DNA of 64,000 nucleotides, from positions 273,891 through 337,890 of the forward strand of contig ML133430.1 of assembly GCA_003864495.1 (NCBI GenBank), read 5' to 3'. Below the pieces are notes generated by a model that was not told where the DNA came from, did no database searches, and saw only the letters and a program-made list of their open reading frames with translations. This document shows positions 33,608 through 47,577 of the stretch, one piece after another; position 1 is the first letter of the stretch, and every line of letters begins with the position of its first letter. Made by a program: the position numbers and the translations under genes. This stretch comes from Nemopilema nomurai. Its lineage: Eukaryota; Cnidaria; Scyphozoa; Rhizostomeae; Rhizostomatidae.

Positions 33608-36600
33608 ATGGCTTTTGGTCGAACAGAAACGTGGTTCTGGAGGGTGATTGGTATCTGTGCCCTTGCTGTTTGTTCATTGAATGTTATGGTTTTGATGAGA
33701 GGTAAGTCCATGCCATCGTCAACGCAATTTATTAACTCGAAGTATTTCCTTATCAAATCCTAGAGCGTCTTCTAGTTCCTTTTCATCGCAATGACAAGTT
33801 TCTATGCTTTTTTCGACGGTCCTTATTTGAAATGTTTCTAAAAGTTATCTTTGAATCTATTCAAGTTGGTTTTAGAGGGGCAACGCAATTTCGCTTTATG
33901 TTCTAACATGACACTCAGAGAAGCTTCCTGTGCATTGCGGACCGGCCATGTCAAACATAGCCCAGATCAGAAAATTGAAAAATGTAGCTATTATGAGTAT
34001 TTCTATAACTACTGATATTTTTATGGGTGCTTTTCCACATCTAAACAACCTTACTATTTGTATCGTAAACAAAGTACAGCTTAGTGGGCATTTCAACAGG
34101 TAAAGCCTCCCCGCTTTCTGAGTACCGCGTTGGAATGGTTCCAGAAAAGTCTGCCATTCAAATTCAAATTATATTTTCATTGCAGTGTATAGATTTAAAA
34201 AATTTTGTAGAAAGTATAAAACTCTATTGCTAACTTGCTAACAAAAAGGAAAAACTTCAACTGCAGTGATTTTAATGTAGCGGTAATGATTGTTACTTTC
34301 AAGGAAACGGGGTGATAAAGAATATCATCCGTTACACGAGGGGCAAATCAGCATACTTGTTACCATTATTCTCAGAACCTGCTTCTTTTAAGGGCAAATG
34401 TGGTTAAAGCCGAAATATGTAGAAAGTGGAACTATTAGAATAGTATCTTTAATATTCCAGTTTTTCAACCCAAATTTTTTGGGAACTGCCATCTTGAATT
34501 TAAAGCTGTTTTTGACCTAAATTGCCATTAAACATTGTACTCACAATATGAGTTTGAACAGCAATGTAAGATGTAATTGTTACTAACCAAACAAATTTTC
34601 GTTGATCAATTTCATCCTCCTCACTCAGATGTTTATCCACAGTGCAATGTATTTCCAATATAGCTAGGGAAACTTGATTAACTGGCATTTGTTGTACAAA
34701 ACCCTTAGATCAATGTTTAAAAAGATTTTAAACAGATCAAGGCTTAAACAGACTGAAAGCTTTAGACAGATAGAAACATTTCTGAAAAGCATCAAGCCCA
34801 AAAAATGTCCTGCTCCTCATTTTGTCTCATTATGCAGCTACTGGTGGTAAAATAAAATTGATTATGCATTTGACAGGACATCCTTGTAACGTTTACCTTT
34901 CCTTATAATCTAAAAAAACAGTTTCTAAGACTAAAAGTCATATCTTCCTTCTCCTGAAATAATTTTTTCATTCAATCATTCTGTACTCGTGATTGACTTG
35001 GTCCTGTTGCTTCTTGCTAAAAACTTAAAAATATTATTTTGAAATTCAAGGACCACCAAGGGGCAGTGACCAACTACTGCTAAACTACCTTCAGAACAGT
35101 GGACACGTTGCTGTGGAGTCGAAAAAGAGCTTCTGTAAGTAATCAATATATTTGATTGCAGTTCTGTTCAATTTGTTGTTCTCAAGCAGAGAAAGCAAAT
35201 ATCTTGTTTTTGATTTTTACATTATTAATTTGTTATGAAAAAGTCATCTTAGTTGGCCACCCGTCCGGAAGAAGAATAAGATGAAAAAGTAGCTTAAAGT
35301 TATTGTAGCTGTAAGACAGATAAAAAGGGAAGAGAACAAAGGAATAAACAAAGTAGATATGTGCATGTAATAATGACAGACAACTCAGAAGAGTACCACC
35401 AACGAGCAATTTTAGACAATTTAAAACGAATAAAATTAGAAAAACTATGGTTTCTGTTAACCCTTCTTCTACTTTATGCAGTATGCAAATACTCAACAAT
35501 TTTTAGAGTACCAGATAGAAGTTCTAAAGGGCAAGTGGTAGTGTAGGTAGAGTTTCTATTTTATGACATTCTTAAATTTTTCAAAAAATATCCCCTAAAA
35601 ATTTCTAAAATATCTATCTTGTAAAGGAGTCATTTCATCTTGTCACTTTTTAGTTGCCACAAATGAACAAAAAAACCAAAGTCAAAGTAAAAAGGAAACT
35701 GCCCACCCAGAAGTAAAGCAAGGTACATTTTTCATTGTCTTCTTTGGCTATGGTAGTGGTTTTGAAGCTCATTCTTTCTTGCAAAGGTCTTTTGAATTTT
35801 ATAGCTGGCATGAAATAACTATAATTTGGCATCTTGCACTGTCATTGTTTTAATGTTCTTCTGTTGTTACATTTGATAATCCACCAGCTATTACTTGAAT
35901 ATGCTTGCCAACAAATGTTAACAGATGTGGCTTTTAAAGTTATAACCTGCTGTTTTGTTATTGTTGGAAGAAAGTATGTATGCATAGTGTGGCAGTAAAA
36001 TCCATGAACAAATTTGGTGGCATAAATTCTGAAGAAGATTATCTTTTAGAATTGTATTCAAGATGTAAACCAACTTTATCAACCATTTTGATTTTTCTTT
36101 CCTTTACTCTGGCTAGCCTCTTTAAATATTAAACCAAACAAAGGCCTGACATAAAAGAACTTCTAGATTTAATCATTGTTCTCTTCCAGCTTCTATTCAT
36201 CAAAGAGAGAATGATTTTTGAAATAGTTTATAAAGAGACAAGATGGGTAAATCTATAAACTCTTTCAATATTTAAGTAGCACCAATGGAATTATGTGCAA
36301 AAAAAATTTTTTGCAAAGCAACAGAGTTACAAATATATAATTTGAAAATGTTTCCTAATAGCTTTGCCCCAGGCACCTGCAAAAGTGGATAATGCACGAA
36401 AGCCTGGACCACAGGAAGTATTTAACAGCGTAAAGAGACTTCGTAAGTATATTCTTGAGATAATGTGCCAAAAAGTCTTTTCTGAACTTTTTCGCCTCAC
36501 TTTTGTCAAACAATGCCGAACCAGTATGCTGCTTAATTGAACATGCCAAACCAGATTCTATCTTTGGAATGAGTCAGATTCTAATTGTAAACTTTTTCTT

Positions 36601-39600
36601 TCCATTTATCTCACAGAAGTTCTTTGCATGTGTCAGTGTATGAGAAGGATCAAGCTTTTAATCAACCTAACCTTTTTCTTTCTATAGCTTTTCCTTCCAT
36701 GATCTTAAAATGTATATCTAAATTTCTAATCCTCATTTCATTAATAAAGGCCAGCTTCACAGAGTTGGCAATTTTGGATCTCTGGGTGTCTATTTGTTGC
36801 CAATTAGTCAAGGCCATGTTGGTGTGCCAATGAAAGCCTAAGTCTGATTTAAAAGTTTTTTGGGTCAGAAAAGCACATTTTCATTCTACAGATTGCATCA
36901 TTTTAATTGAAATACTGGGGTGAATGAACCTTGTTTTTTGGAGAACAGTTGAACAGTTTTTGTTAAACGGTTGTTAGTTGGTGGCTATTAACTAGGCCTG
37001 TCCACCGAAGGTCGAATAATCGGTATTCGGTTACCTGTTTTGCTATTCGGGTAGCTGAAGTGCAAAGCGAATATTCAGTTACAAGCGAATAGTTCGAATA
37101 GTACGATTATTCGGTTGGAGACGAATAGTGCGAAAAACCTCACTGTTGGAGGTCCACAATGGTTGTTTGAATAGCCGTGACTCATCGATAAGCGTTGACT
37201 ATTCGAATAACCGCGACTATTCGAATAACCGTGACTGATCGAATAGCTGTGACTATTCGAATAACCGTGACTGATCGAATAGTAATGGCCAACCGAATAG
37301 CACTGACTGGTCGAATAGCAAGGATTGTTCTTAAGGAGAAAGGCAACTTCCTATCTTCAATCTCAGAGAGAGTTTCATGGATACGGGCCTTCTTCAAAAA
37401 TCGCAATCCCAAGAAATAGTTATAAAGCCAATAAAGCAAGATTGGAAGGGGGCAAGGGGAGTGGAGCGTGGGTTGCGGGTGGGGGTCATGGGGCTTTTCC
37501 TCAGAAAATTTTTGTGCTACAGTGCCTCCGACGAAGGAGAGGCCGGGGGCTATGGCCCAACCACTATTTTGCAGAATAATATAACTTTTCACAAAATCAC
37601 TTGTTGTGAGTGTTAAATTTTCTCCTAGTCAATCATTATGTTTGGACTTTTCTGTTGGTATGATATGTAGCTTTTGTAATCCTTCGTTTGAATGCATGAG
37701 AGTATTGAAGGTTTTTTCTATGAGAGTTTTATATCGGCATGTTCTCTTTGTCAATAGTTCTTTATCTAGTTTTTCAGTCTCTGTCTTATAGTACAATTTT
37801 ACTACAAGTGAATTACCATTTTATTGAAAGTGAGCTTGGTTTTGAGGAGCCACACTTTCATAACTTTGAATGGCTCTGGACAGTAAAAACTGAATTGAAC
37901 TGTAGATAATCTGAGAAAGAATGACAGCTTATAATAAGCAATTTTGCAGAGGGCAGCAGAAAATACTTTACAGGATGATGATGTGAAGGCGAAATGCCAA
38001 TGCTCTCATGACTGTCCCATTGCCTCGAAACATTGATGAATGGTTTTAAAGTGATTCTTGCTTTTGACATGTGTCCTTTTTCAGCATTTCTGGATGTAAT
38101 GAGTGTTTCCAAACTCTTAAAGCCAGCAGACATAATGTTGATGGGTAAAATGAAGTCTGAAAAATGTAAGTTGTTCTCTGATGAACATTGAAACCTTATA
38201 CTTATGATTTCCCTTACAACTAATAAATGTGGAATTTCCATTATACCCTTCCTTGTTTGTTGAACTTTTTGGATCATAGTTTTCACTACCTGACTTTGTT
38301 GCATTTTTTCCATTATCCCATCAAAGGTTAAAGTTGAAAATCTTTGGTTGTACTTTGATAATCTACTCCAGTCATTAGGACATTCTATTTTTTTCCTTTA
38401 TTTTCTTGGAATACATTTAAATGCAGTTTAATAAAGGCTGTGGGCTTCATATCCGATTCTCTTTCTTATTAAGTCTCACACAACATAGTTAGCATAGAAA
38501 AGAAACCCATAACGGGTTGTATTACATGGTGATATTAATGCAGTTTCCCATGTCCGGACGTATCTGCTATTTTTGGAAAATCTGAAAGTATATCGTCTTA
38601 ATGAATGAGGCGGAGTGCACTTTTCATTCCTGGATTCACAAACATCATGGGATAGGGAGCCATTCGCTTTTGATTCAGAACTTAGGTTGTTCCTGTTTTA
38701 AGCAATTCTAACCAAAAATACAGCACTCTCCCCAAGTCGGTCTGGCTACATACTCCTAAAGTCTGTCTGGCCCGGCTCCGTCTTTTGAGTGAACATTCTG
38801 AAAATTATTTGCATTTCCTTAGAAGCACTGAATCAATTCCTCTGCGGGGCCCCTAAAAATTAAGTCGCTATCTCAGGAAAAACATTTTGGGCTTTTGGTG
38901 CATCAGCCCTTGAATTGCCTCAGCAATGACATAATTTATGGTCGGTGTTTGATTCGAGGGAAAAAACTATCTCAGTTTTTTAACCCGCCAATCATGCTGA
39001 TACACCTGTCACGCAGTGAATACTGTGTGAAACTTAGCTGGAAGAGAGGGAGAAGGAGGTGTAGTAGGGGCAGGTAGGGAAAAAACAAAGTAACAGAGGG
39101 GTGGGACTGGGTGGGGAAAAACGCATATACGTGGTGTGATCCACGTGCTGTGTAGCGGTCAATAACCAGATATGCTAGGGCACTGCCTTGTACGATACCA
39201 TGAGGTAATTAGTACAACAATAGTCAGCAAATTATGATTGACAGTCTTGTGGAGGTGGACGTGCAGCACGACACGAACCTCCAAATAGTTGTGAGCGCCT
39301 TCCCCGCGGGTATTAACTCGAATTAAAGATATTAATTCCCATTATTATTGACTCGAGCGCATTCGAGCGCCTTCTTTTGCAATGCATGTTAAAGATTGAA
39401 TCCCTGTTCAAGCCATGCTTCACACCACTGGCTTTCAACAACGTCTCACGCGTCGTCCCCTATCGTATAGGTGATAGTATCCAGTGAGCTAGTCATTGAT
39501 GTTTGTCCTGTTTTCGCTTCAGCATTTCTAGTTATTGGAGTACCCACGGTTTCGCGGAAAAAGGCCTTCTATCTCACAGACACGGTACAGGGTCTGGTCA

Positions 39601-40682
39601 GCGGTTTGTCAGCGGCAGAACAGTCGGAGGTTGTCATAGTCATTTTTGTTGCCGATTTCGATACGAAGTTCCGAAATCGCGTCAAGGAGGAAATGAACCA
39701 GAGATTCCCGGCCGAGATAAAAAACGGCTTGATTCAAGTCATTGTAGCACCTCCCAATTACTACCCCTCGCTGCGCACCCTGCCATTGTTTTTCGGAGAT
39801 TCCGCTCAGAGAGTTGCTTGGCGATCTAAGCAATCATTGGACTATTCGTTTTTATACTTTCATTGCGCAAATCTGGGCCAGTATTTTCTCCAGTTAGAGG
39901 ATGACGTACTAACAGAAGATGGATATTTGCGCCATATCAAGAACTTCATTGGTTCACGGACTGCCCCTTGGTCGACCTTGGAATTCGGTGCGCGTGGGTT
40001 TATCGGTATGATGTACGAAGCCAAAAACCTGAAGTCCCTGGCCAAGTACACCCGCTTGAATTTCTTCTTAATGCCAGTCGATTGGCTATTTCGCATTTAT
40101 AACGACATTTGGCTGCACGGCAATGAGAAGGGCAATATCAGGAAGCCGCCCCTTTTCAAGCACATTGGCACGTTTTCGTCCCTCGACGGGCAGCTTAGAA
40201 AGCTAGAGGACATCAGGGGTGGCGCTGTGCTCGTGTCCAGTCCGAGGATCCACAAAGACGCCAACAACCCAGCGGCCAACCTTGTGACAAGTATGACGGA
40301 ATTCGTGCCAAACTACCCCATCCAGAATGCATACACCAAAGGAGGCTTCTGGGGCAAGAAAGTAGCCGTTGGTGATTACGTCACTATCACCTTCCAGTCG
40401 CCGATAACCTTGAAACGCTTCGTTGTGGTGAGTGGCAGTCCGACCTACCCATTGGACAGTTTAGAGAACGGCGAGGTGTTCGTGGCGGCCGCGCCTAATG
40501 GCGTCTGTGACGTATACCGGACGATTTTGAAGTACGTGGCCAAGTCAATTGTGGACACGGGCAACGTCGATCTTGGACACCCCATCAAATGCGTCAAACT
40601 CGTTTTGGACTCCGTCCGGCACGATGATCATGGCCGACCTAGATGGCTGGTGATAAGGGAAATAGACGTATGGACAAAGTAG
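33608..40682 (+). CDS. GT54 glycosyltransferase, MGAT4-like (alpha-1,3-mannosyl-glycoprotein 4-beta-GlcNAc transferase family)
   Basis: Exons 33608-33701, 35051-35134, 35654-35712, 36373-36442, 38085-38144 and 39523-40682 join in phase to 508 residues, the family's usual size. Exon 1 encodes a type II signal anchor, WRVIGICALAVCSLNVMVLM at about residues 12-31, placing the enzyme in the Golgi. The last exon holds the whole catalytic and C-terminal region: LVIGVPTVSRKK, FGDSAQRVAWRSKQSLDY, YFLQLEDDVL (acidic motif near 248-250), LEFGARGFIGMMYEA, PVDWLF and LFKHIGTFSSL, then the MGAT4-type C-terminal domain starting around NNPAANLVTSMTEF. MGAT4 enzymes add a beta-1,4-GlcNAc branch to N-glycans; the exact acceptor is unknown here. 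The last exon is clearly more GC-rich than the small upstream exons. The small exons are less certain than the last. Confidence 0.88.
37010..37325. repeat. Degenerate minisatellite (GAATA-rich, about 20-bp units) in the GT54 gene intron
   Basis: Repeats of ATTCGAATAACCGTGACT and TGATCGAATAGC alternate, dense from 37190 and looser from 37010. The array contains many TTCGAA palindromes. It lies in the intron between exons 4 and 5. It keeps an open frame on the minus strand by repetition only. Confidence 0.85.
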
Positions 40683-43107
40683 CCTTGCGATTCGCATTCC
40701 GGAAGCTCTCTGCCGGCGGTGCAGCCCTTGGCATTCCATTCGAAAGAGACAGGCAACGTTAGTACCAGTTTGACGCTAACTACAAAGAGAATTGATACTG
40801 TCTGCGATTTTTTTTTGGGGGGGGGACTGAACTTTAGCTAATCTCCTGTTATCCTTTTAACTTCTTCTAATTCATCGAGATCTTGCGCCCAGCGGTGGTT
40901 GAGCACCGTCTGAGTGATTTAGGTTACTTTCCTATAGTTGTTCGTATTCAAATGATTCTAAATTCTCTCAAGCAGCTCAAAGTAGGGGCCTTAAATTGTA
41001 GTAAGGGGGTGCTTCAGCGTCTACCCCAAAGCCATGTTTGCTCCTGAGGGCTTGATCCAACGTTGATTCAACAATTAGTATTATTTCCACGTTTTTCCTT
41101 GAATATGCCTAAGATGCCGAAATTTTATAAGGTTAGCCACGAGTTACTGTCGGTTGTTCAATGTAAATCTACCGAAAGCTGGTTGGCTCTGGAGATTTAT
41201 TTCTCTTGCAAACATGCCGGCATCCCGTCTCAAGATATTTGGCTAAGATTAATGATGCTCTATGCAAAGCCTCCACAAAGATTGTACGCTTTCCCCTAAA
41301 ATAAAGTAAGTTCGCAAGAAGATTTAAACAGATCGTAGAACACTGATTCTCTGTATGTCGCTGTTCAAATGATAATACTTTTTCTAAATGCAATTGCCTT
41401 ATGACATGTTGTAACTTTATTAAAGGCGTAGAGAAATTTAAAAAAAACGAAAACAGTGCTTTCGAATCATACGGAAGATGTTGGTATATGCAGTATATGT
41501 CGTTAAAACTAAAAGTACCACAGACGTAGGGAGGGCTTTAACCATATAACACATGATTTAGGTAATGCTATTTAAAATGGGATTTCATCTCCACATGCGG
41601 CAGGATAGCCTTGTCCCCCGTTCTAACGTGTGAACTCTTTCAAAACGGGGTACAAATTTCGGCGGGCCCCGAGATGACGAATGTTTACAACAAACTGGCA
41701 ATTGATGCAGTGCAGTTGACATGCGTTTTTGTAATTCTTAAACACCAGCAAGGACCATTAATCTGGTGATTTTAGCCTAACAACACTCATCATTTTCTGC
41801 TCTAGTAGTTAGCCTATTTCAATCCATATTCTCTGTGAAAAGCTGTATGTTTTTATATTTGTATGTATGCACGCTGCCCAACTTTGGTCATAGAATAGGG
41901 AAAGGGCAGAAGGGACGCTCACGTCGGCACCCTTAAGAAGTTTGTTTTCCAGAATACTGTAATCAAACATAGACCTCGTTCTCATGTTAATAACACAATG
42001 GGAGGGACAGAGTGAAACTGGCTAACCTCGTTCTCAAGTTGATCTGTGCCCCCTTCTGCTCTTCCCTCTTGGTTTTAAAACAGCAATTTCAGATTGGTTG
42101 TTTTTTGCTATACTTGTGCGGCTGAATGCTTGTCAGTACATCTGATTCATTATGATTAATAGTCATTGCACCATTCTAGTCCGTTGTGTGTGGGGTATTC
42201 GTTATTAATTGAATTGAAATTATCTAATTTGCGAGTGTTAATCAGAGCTTATCAATGTGTCACACATTTAATATTGATTCTTTTGTTAATGACTTTTTAT
42301 GAACTATTCAATTCGTCACACAATCTCTTGATTAGTTTTCTGTTATAGGTTAGGTTGCATTTTATTCAACAAGTATGCACTCTCGTTTCCACTTCACGAA
42401 GAGTGCCTCGTTTCCATTTCGTCACAAATGATTGAAGCAATGAGCCTGAATGATTTGTTTCAGGCAAAAAGCCGTTGCTTGATCCTCAGCAACCAATGCA
42501 GTGTCAGTTGTACGATTTTCTAGACACTTGTCTTGATGAGTGTCTAGAGTGAGTTGAATAATCTGGACATGTGGCATGTGACTAGCACACAACCACGCTT
42601 ACCCCTCTGATTTACTGTTGCTTAAAAAAGCATCTGACCTGTTCAAAATGAACACAACCTTTTGTGGGCTAATTTCCTGATTTCGTATGGAAACGCAAAG
42701 TTTCGGACCGTAAAACAAAAGGAGGCACGATTGAGACACATTTTTGGGGAAGAGCCTCTACTCACTTCTTGAAAAATTATACCAGAAATAAATGAAAACA
42801 GGAAAAAGCAAGTTCTAATCTTCAGAAAATGAGGCCTAAAAAATTCACTTGGTATCATGTTAAACATTTGACGTGCAAACTGCAATACGAAATTTTAATC
42901 GTTGCATTGAAGAGACACAGACAAGGGATATACAGTCGTGAAGAATTGATCATTTATATCAAAGTCAACAAATCAAAAATACTGACCTACTTTTCGCGAT
43001 CTCAGACTATCAGCTATAAACTTAGACTATAAACTTAGCAATCATCTTAATTGTGCAGAAGAATGTCCTTCTCACGCTGTGTCACATAAGGGCGACAAAG
43101 AAAGGGT
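40683..43107. other. Intergenic region between the GT54 gene and the first LITAF gene
   Basis: No supported gene. It contains a T9G9-like run at 40808-40826 and one copy of a local duplicated segment at 42139-42332. It should contain the 3' ends of the two convergent neighbours; no clear poly(A) site was assigned. Confidence 0.55.
42139..42332. repeat. Duplicated segment flanking LITAF gene 1, copy A
   Basis: Matches 44304-44495 in the same orientation, sharing ATCTGATTC, CCATTCTAG, GGGGTATTCGT, AATTATCTAAT, GAGTGTTAATCAGAGCTTATCAAT (with small changes) and AATGACTTTTTATGAAC. The two copies bracket the first LITAF gene. Confidence 0.85.
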
Positions 43108-43723
<616 letters not shown>

Positions 43724-44303
43724 ATAAATAGTAGGAATAGAATGCCGACTGGATCACGTGTAGACAATAAAAATGCATTATTTCATTTAAGCGGAAAATA
43801 AGGGAAAGAATCGAATTTCAAGTTTAATTGAATCTTAATTTGATTTGAATCAAATTTGAAAAATAATGAAAGTTTCGAGGTACCATATAACGATCCCTGT
43901 GGTCATTTAGTATCCCTATGACCACGAATCTGGGGATGAATTATGGGATGAATTTGGTGCCGAATGGTAGGCGGTGCTGATACGGAAGTAGTTCAGAGAC
44001 ACATAAACGAACAAATGAGAAAGTTAGGCCCGCGCAGAAAGCAAGCTTCTTCGGTAAAACAAATCTTACAGATGTCAAACTAGTATAAATTATACAAAAT
44101 TGCCTTAATTATAAGTGCACATCTTATTAATTTTCTCATCTGGTACCAATGTTATGTAATGGCTTTCGCTTTTCAGCAGACCATTTAGTATAAACATTCC
44201 TGCAGCACGATACGGCTTTTTGCCAACTCGTTGCCGCCATCTTTACTCCCCATGTGAGGACCACATTACTCGTGCTCTATTATATCTATGAGAGCCTGCA
44301 TGT

Positions 44304-44495
44304 TATCTGATTCGTCGCGATTAAGAGGTGCGGCATCTGCCCCATTCTAGTTTGTTACGTGCGGGGTATTCGTCGAATTAAAATTATCTAATGTCCGAGT
44401 GTCAATCAGAGCTTATCAATTTTGTGACATATTAATATTTATTCTTTTGTAAATGACTTTTTATGAACTTTATTCGATTCACCGCACTATATCTT
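44304..44495. repeat. Duplicated segment flanking LITAF gene 1, copy B
   Basis: Counterpart of 42139-42332 in direct orientation. It differs by scattered substitutions and short indels, so the duplication is not very recent. Confidence 0.85.
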
Positions 44496-44767
44496 TCACA
44501 TTGGTCGCTGGATGTGAAAGATTTTCAAACAACGTGAAATTGCCTGAATGTCCCATGGGAGTCAAACTCGAATTTGCTCCGCGTGTACAAGCCCCCGTTC
44601 ACATTTTTGGCGCGCAAAACATCAGTTGGTTGTAACAACACCAACAGCATTAGACTTATCAGGCCCTTTCCCTCCCCAAAATTAATTTTGATTGATTGAT
44701 CAAAATATTTTTCGAATGATATGCCGATTTTGATATGCTTTAAAGGGAGTTCAGCCGCTTAATAGCT

Positions 44768-45308
44768 TGTTCTTAGGGTGTTCTTGGGGTGTTCTTAGGG
44801 TGTTCTTGGGGTGTTCTTGGGGTGTTCTTGGGGTGTTCTTAGGGTGTTCGTAGGGTGTTCTTGGGGTGTTCTTAGGGTGTTCTTAGGGTGTTCTTAGGGT
44901 GTTCTTGGGGTGTTCTTGGGGTGTTCTTGGGGTGTTCGTAGGGTGTTCTTGGGGTGTTCTTGGGGTGTTCTTGGGGTGTTCTTGGGGTGTTCTTGGGGTG
45001 TTCTTGGGGTGTTCGTAGGGTGTTCTTGGGGTGTTCTTGGGGTGTTCTTGGGTGTTCTTGGGGTGTTCGTAGGGTGTTCTTGGGGTGTTCTTGGGGTGTT
45101 CTTGGGTGTTCTTGGGGTGTTCTTGGGTGTTCTTGGGGTGTTCTTGGGGTGTTCGTAGGGTGTTCTTGGGGTGTTCTTGGGGTGTTCTTGGGTGTTCTTG
45201 GGGTGTTCGTAGGGTGTTCTTGGGGTGTTCTTGGGGTGTTCTTGGGGTGTTCTTGGGGTGTTCTTGGGGTGTTCTTGGGGTGTTCGTAGGGTGTTCTTGG
45301 GGTGTTCA
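44768..45308. repeat. 11-bp minisatellite GGGGTGTTCTT, about 50 units
   Basis: Nearly uninterrupted array of GGGGTGTTCTT with variants GTTCTTAGGG, GTTCGTAGGG and a 10-bp unit with one G missing. The GTTCGTAGGG variant recurs in blocks of about five units between 45010 and 45210, giving a higher-order pattern. All plus-strand frames stay open only because the unit lacks stops. It is strongly G-rich on the plus strand. Confidence 0.97.
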
Positions 45309-46703
45309 GTCTTTAGAAACGACGTACCTCCTGGCTATGCTTCGATACATTTTAGGACGAAACATTGCAAGTCACTTAAAGCACACTTTCTTCATAAAGT
45401 TCACAATCTTCTACTATTAGAGCTACAGTTAAACGATTTCAAATGTAACACAAGAGAGTAAAGGACGTTTTTATTAAGAGAATTTCTATCATATGTCCAC
45501 TGTGGTCCGCAATTTATGTTGATGAATCGATGATTTTCTGAAGAGAAAATAGAACCATTGTGCTGATTTATTCCAAAAAGAGAGGGGCGAGGGTCCCAAT
45601 GAAAAGGGGAAGTCCAATTTAAATTGAATGAATTTAATTTTGCAGATTGTGTCGTAAGGGAATTTTCAGTATCCCTGCTGACTAGAATAATTCATTACGT
45701 AACCATCAAATATAGACCAGAGGACCTATTCAACTAGGCAATCACGGTTTAGTCAGTTTCCATGGACACAATTACGTATGGAAACTATCGAGCGTTGTGT
45801 AAACAGCCGTTTTGACGTACGAAGAACGGGGGTATATTGTGAAAAAGGATTATCGACCATTATCGTTTCTAATGCACCACTCTCTTCGCAGTAATGAAGG
45901 TCAGAAACGAGAGGGGATGTCAGTTGCTGTCATTAAGATACCAAATCATTAAGAAATTTTGCTTTAACTATAGTAGATTCTTAAATATAACTATAACACT
46001 TACATCAAGAAACTAAAAGATTCTTGTAACTTTCAAAAAAGAGATACCCATGGTCGTATAAAAAATGTTCTGCTGAAATTCTGAAACTTGTCCACCTATG
46101 TGTGACGTCATTCTTTACTTCAGATTGCGGCTCCTGTCCTTCCGAGGTTTATGTCTTGACTCTCTTTCGGGTAGTTTTTGGGATTATTGTACTGGTTCAA
46201 GAGGAGCGAAGCCCTCCCAGGGGCGCATTGGGGGTAGTCTTTTGATTAAGCGTGAGCTCTTACAGCTTAATTTCATTTAGATAATCAAAAATCAACGCTC
46301 CGTAAGTCTTTCCAAATTTTAACCTGCCTCTTAATTTTGTTCTGGTGGCATATAACCACTTTAGGGCTAGCGACTTGCATTTGACAGGAGGGATGGGGCA
46401 AAATTCGAAAATGGAGGGGTTTAGTCATAGTTAAGGGTAGTACCAGGCTTTCTTCCTTGTCTTGTAGCATATTACTCTACAAAATCTGGTTTATTGATAA
46501 ACTTTTTCTTGACAAGTTAAAAGCCGTTCTTATGCTGCTGAGAACCATTCGTTCATTCAATTAGAGAAAAGATCTCTAAAAGGTGAGACTCAACTGCTGA
46601 TCACTAGTCGCTCTAGCTGATTTTGGATTGTCCAGAATTGTCCACATCATCAATTGTCCAGAACTTACTTACGGTACGAAATTCACAATTTGCCAAATCC
46701 TAT

Positions 46704-47577
46704 CTACATCGAATATGGATTTGCAAATGAATGGCATGAACGATTCGTGGGCCTCCTGTATGCCCCAACAATTGCCTTGCAGTTTGGGCATATGTGGACT
46801 ATGTCCTTGAACCTCTTCATGCAAAAGGGAATGCAGCAGCAACCAAGACAAAGCCTAGAAGAAAATCGAGATGAAATTGCTTGAATCTAAGACCATTTCA
46901 TGCAAAATATGAGAATTAGAAATGACATTTGAAGAAATGTACGTAGGGCTGTAAGCAAAGCATTTGATCCCCTACCGGAGTAGTTTTAAAGTCTTTGTTA
47001 ACTTTTTCCCAGCGAGTGATGTAATGTGTTCACGTATCTGATCATGAATTTGACTTTGGGCTCCCAACCCCGCATCAAAATCAGTCAAATTTCGTTTGAC
47101 AGACTCGGCAAAGTAAGGAATCAAAAGCTGAGCAGCTGGACTTGGTGAAATCTTAAGCTATAACAACGAAGACTCAACGGGACTGTTTTGCAAATGTTAC
47201 TGGAAACACTTTGAAAGCATTATCAGCCTACACTCTTTAAAGGTTATTGTGTAAGAAAAGAATAGCCTCCCAGTTTGGCAGACAGAGCTAAAAGTTCAAC
47301 TATCTGCTTCTCTGCTTTTTTAACTTCTAAGACAGGAGGAAGTGGTATCCTCAATAGCTGCTTACCCTGAAGCGCACAGTATAGCAGCTGCTAGGTACGC
47401 TTTTGGGCCTTTCTTATAGCCCAACTCAGTGACCACGTAGGTTTTGCAGTTGTTACAGGTGATGTACGCAGGGTACTCGGTAAATGTTTCTTGCGTCGGA
47501 GGGTAATGTTGCTGTTGTGGTAAGCCCGTGGTGACGTCAGATACTGTTGTTGTTGTCGTCCACACCGGTGTTGAAAA
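46704..47577 (-). CDS. LITAF-domain protein, gene 2 (5' exon not found)
   Basis: Same family and strand as the gene at 43108. Two exons are clear: 47577-47366 (phase 0 at its 5' end) and 46854-46704. They encode PPTQETFTEYPAYITCNNCK (first CxxC), YKKGPKAYLAAAILCASG (hydrophobic segment), [20 protein letters not shown] and [14 protein letters not shown]. Intron position and phase match gene 1 exactly, so the pair arose by duplication. The C-terminus runs 15-20 residues past the usual LITAF end (after AYRR, PTNRSCHSFANPYSM). No ATG exon could be assigned; it must lie above 47577 on the minus strand, possibly near the GC-richer stretch around 48780. Confidence 0.85.

Larger units (their letters stand above)
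43724..46703. other. Spacer between the two LITAF genes
   Basis: Holds the second copy of the duplicated segment (44304-44495) and an 11-bp minisatellite (44768-45308). The rest is AT-rich with no supported exon. Confidence 0.6.

Noticed and set aside
35361..35546. Frame with a hydrophobic segment (LWFLLTLLLLYAVC), considered as the signal anchor of the GT54 gene
   Set aside because: No donor gives a phase that joins the following exons, whereas the exon at 33608-33701 joins cleanly and has its own anchor.
37182..37592. Minus-strand open frame with AIRSVTVIRIV repeats
   Set aside because: Produced by the intronic minisatellite; the rest is non-coding intron of the GT54 gene.
44910..45461. 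Long plus-strand open frames rich in FLGCSWGV repeats
   Set aside because: They are translations of the 11-bp minisatellite in successive frames, with no other coding signal.
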